In this document: positions 61,895-64,000 of the stretch, piece after piece | Layout of the letters: each line of letters opens with the position of its first letter | Position numbering within the stretch: the stretch's first letter is position 1 | DNA from: Aristolochia californica | Taxonomy: Eukaryota; Streptophyta; Magnoliopsida; Piperales; Aristolochiaceae | Direction of reading: 5' to 3' | NCBI GenBank assembly: GCA_029961685.1 | Contig: JARWKL010000006.1 | Location: 9,306,748 to 9,370,747, forward strand | Length of the DNA stretch: 64,000 nt | Notes under the pieces: model-generated | What the model saw: only the letters and a program-made list of their open reading frames with translations | Databases searched by the model: none | What the model was told of the DNA's origin: nothing | Made by a program: the position numbers and the translations under genes

Positions 61895-64000
61895 TTTCTT
61901 ACAAAAATATATCCCGTTACGCATGATTGACTGATAAATCACTTTACAATCATATATGATTGTTAGGTAAGCTTTTTTGTAAATGGGCCAAAAATGGCTT
62001 GTTTCACTCGGGTAAATATCCAACCGCACGTTCACTTGAGAATTTAATGAGGTTTGGATCCCATAGGTCATTTGCATCTTTCACATGTTTCAAGCATGCA
62101 TATCCATATTTAAAACATGTGTAGGATCAAATCTCTTTCTTATAAAATTCCAAGTTATTAGGGCTGAGCTAGTCGAATTTCCCAAACTTGGATATCCAAA
62201 CTTTTATGCTCAATTGTGTTGTGTGCATAAATTTTTTTTACTTATATGTGTTGTTGTTTTAAATTGTTTGGCATACATAAACTCTAAAATTTTCATTTTG
62301 TTTTGATCTATTTGTCTTTTTATCTTTTTGTTTACGAGATAAAGGGAAAAGTGAAAACTCAAGTTTTGGTTTAAGAATAAAGTATACGTCTCAAATGGAA
62401 ATGCACAAATATAGAGAGTGATAACTCCAAAAAGTGTCTGTAATTTTTAGGGATCGCAAACTCTTTGTAGTTTGTATATATTAGGTTTCACAATCGTCGG
62501 GAATAAGGGGAGGTGGGGATTTTTAACTGAGTGTTGACTCTCAACCCATAAGTAATTTCCTACAAAAATATATCCCATTATGTATGATTGACCGATAAAT
62601 CATTTTACAATCATATATGATTGTTAAGTCAGCTTTTTTGTAAATGGGGAAAATAATGGCCTGTTTGACACAGGTAAATATCCCACCGTACGTTCACTTG
62701 AGAATTTAGTGAGGTTTGGATCCCATAGGTCATTTGCATCTTTAACATGTTTCAGGCATGTATATCCATATTTAAAAATTTGGTAGGATCAATGAGAACT
62801 CTCTTTCTTATAAAAGTCCAAACTATTAGGGTTCAACTAGTGGAATTTCTCAAACTTTTGTGTTCATTTGTAATGTGTGAATAAATTTTCTTTACAAACT
62901 TTTCTTGTTGTTTTAAATTTTTAGCATACATAAACTCTAAATTTTCATATTGTTGTGATCTATTTGCCTTTTTATCTCGTTGTTTACGAGATCAAGGGAC
63001 AAGTGAAAATTCAAGTTTGGTTTAAGAAAAAAGTATACATCTAAAATGGAAATGCACAAATGTAGAGAGAGGTAAATCCAAAATGTGTGTTTAATTTTTA
63101 GGGATTGCAAACTCTTTCTAGTTTTTATATATTAAGTTTCGCTATCGTTAGGAAAAGGGCAAGGCGGGGGATTTTTAATTGAGCTTTGATTCTATATCCA
63201 TAAGTAATTTCTTACTAAAAAATATAGCCCATTTGGCATGATTGACCGATAAATCACTTTACATTCAACTATGAATGTTAGGTAATATTTTTCGTAAATG
63301 GAAAAAATAATGGCTTGTTTGACTCAGGTAAATATCTCACCACACGTTCACTTGAGAATTTCATGTGGTTTGAATCCCATAGGTCATTTGCATCTTTAAC
63401 ATGTTTCAAGCATGCATATCCATATTTAAAACATGGGTAGGATCAATTATAAATCTTTCTTATAAAATTCCAAACTATTAGGGTTGAACTAGTGGAATTT
63501 CTGAAACTTGGATATCAAAACTTTTGTGTTCAATTATTGTGTGTGAAAATATTTTCTTTACATACGTTTGTTGTTGATTTAAATTTTTTGCATACATAAA
63601 TTCAAGAAATATTATTTTGTTGTGATCTGTTTGCCTTTTTATCTCTTTGTTTACTAGATAAAGGGAAAAGTAAAAACTCAAGTTTGGAATTAAGAAAAAA
63701 TTATACATCTAAAATGGAAATGCACTAATGTAGAGAGAGATAATTCCAAAAAGTGTCCGCAATTTTTAGGGATTGCAAAATCTTTCAAGTTTTTATATAT
63801 TAGGTTTCACTATCGTCGGGAAAAGGGGGGAGGAGGGTTGACTCTCAATCTATAAGTCATTTCTTAAAAAAATATAGCCTGTTACACATGATTGACAGAT
63901 AAATCACTTTACAATCATCAATTAATATTAGGTCAGCTATTTTGTGTGTGGCCAAAATAATGGCTTGTTTGACTCGGGTAAATATCCTACCGCACATTCC
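61895..64000. repeat. Type II satellite array, right end of window
   Basis: Anchors at 62056, 62718 and 63372; monomers about 655-665 bp. The array continues past the window end, which falls at 'cctaccgcacattcc'. No genes are seen. Confidence 0.93.

Noticed and set aside
573..63930. Interspaced repeats that could suggest a CRISPR array
   Set aside because: The period is about 600-690 bp with no spacers of constant short length; this is a eukaryotic satellite.

Overview
The window is almost entirely plant heterochromatin: an AT-rich tandem satellite with a monomer of about 600-690 bp. I count roughly 88 monomers, and the array runs off both ends of the window. Most monomers carry one GGATCC (BamHI) site, which I use as the phase anchor, and one short dyad (CAATCATCTATGATTG). 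I see no host protein-coding gene, tRNA, rRNA or CRISPR array. A plastid matK fragment, a caulimovirid-type viroplasmin gene, a Met-tRNA primer-binding site and a TGTTG...CAACA solo LTR all point to a flowering-plant nuclear genome. I could not place the species.

Layout: 1-1369 is satellite. 1369-7696 is a 6.3-kb composite insertion. It holds a truncated viroplasmin/transactivator (TAV) fragment, a unique spacer, and a ~0.73-kb inverted repeat (2161-2885 and 4044-4799) whose loop carries a longer viroplasmin-domain ORF. Two small hydrophobic ORFs lie in or overlap arm 1. After the inverted repeat come a 2.5-kb purine-rich minisatellite, an inverted pyrimidine-rich tract, and a PBS-like site at 7643. 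The satellite then resumes, but with about 306 bp of the left flank repeated, so the insertion sits between long flank duplications. 7697 to about 15150 is satellite organised as a trimeric higher-order repeat (HOR) of about 1.95 kb. 15157-38752 is the same subfamily (type I, monomers ~640-690 bp) with looser multi-monomer duplications. It is interrupted at 22601-22872 by a nuclear copy of the plastid matK 3' end (NUPT), and it carries a 22-nt poly-G run at 16289.

At about 38740 a monomer truncated by about 300 bp marks a sharp change to a second satellite subfamily (type II, monomers ~585-670 bp with several diagnostic indels), which fills the rest of the window. Between about 49.5 and 58.9 kb type II is a dimeric HOR of about 1.26 kb, with an especially recent duplication at about 51.1-53.6 kb. 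A monomer truncated by about 400 bp lies at 60.9 kb. A 234-bp solo LTR with a perfect 5-bp target-site duplication lies at 61656-61889.

The genes do not form a functioning operon or pathway. The viroplasmin ORF is a relic of a caulimovirid (endogenous pararetrovirus) or related retroelement. Its inverted-repeat setting raises the possibility of a double-stranded RNA source, which is inference only. All identifications come from reading the sequence; no database search was run.
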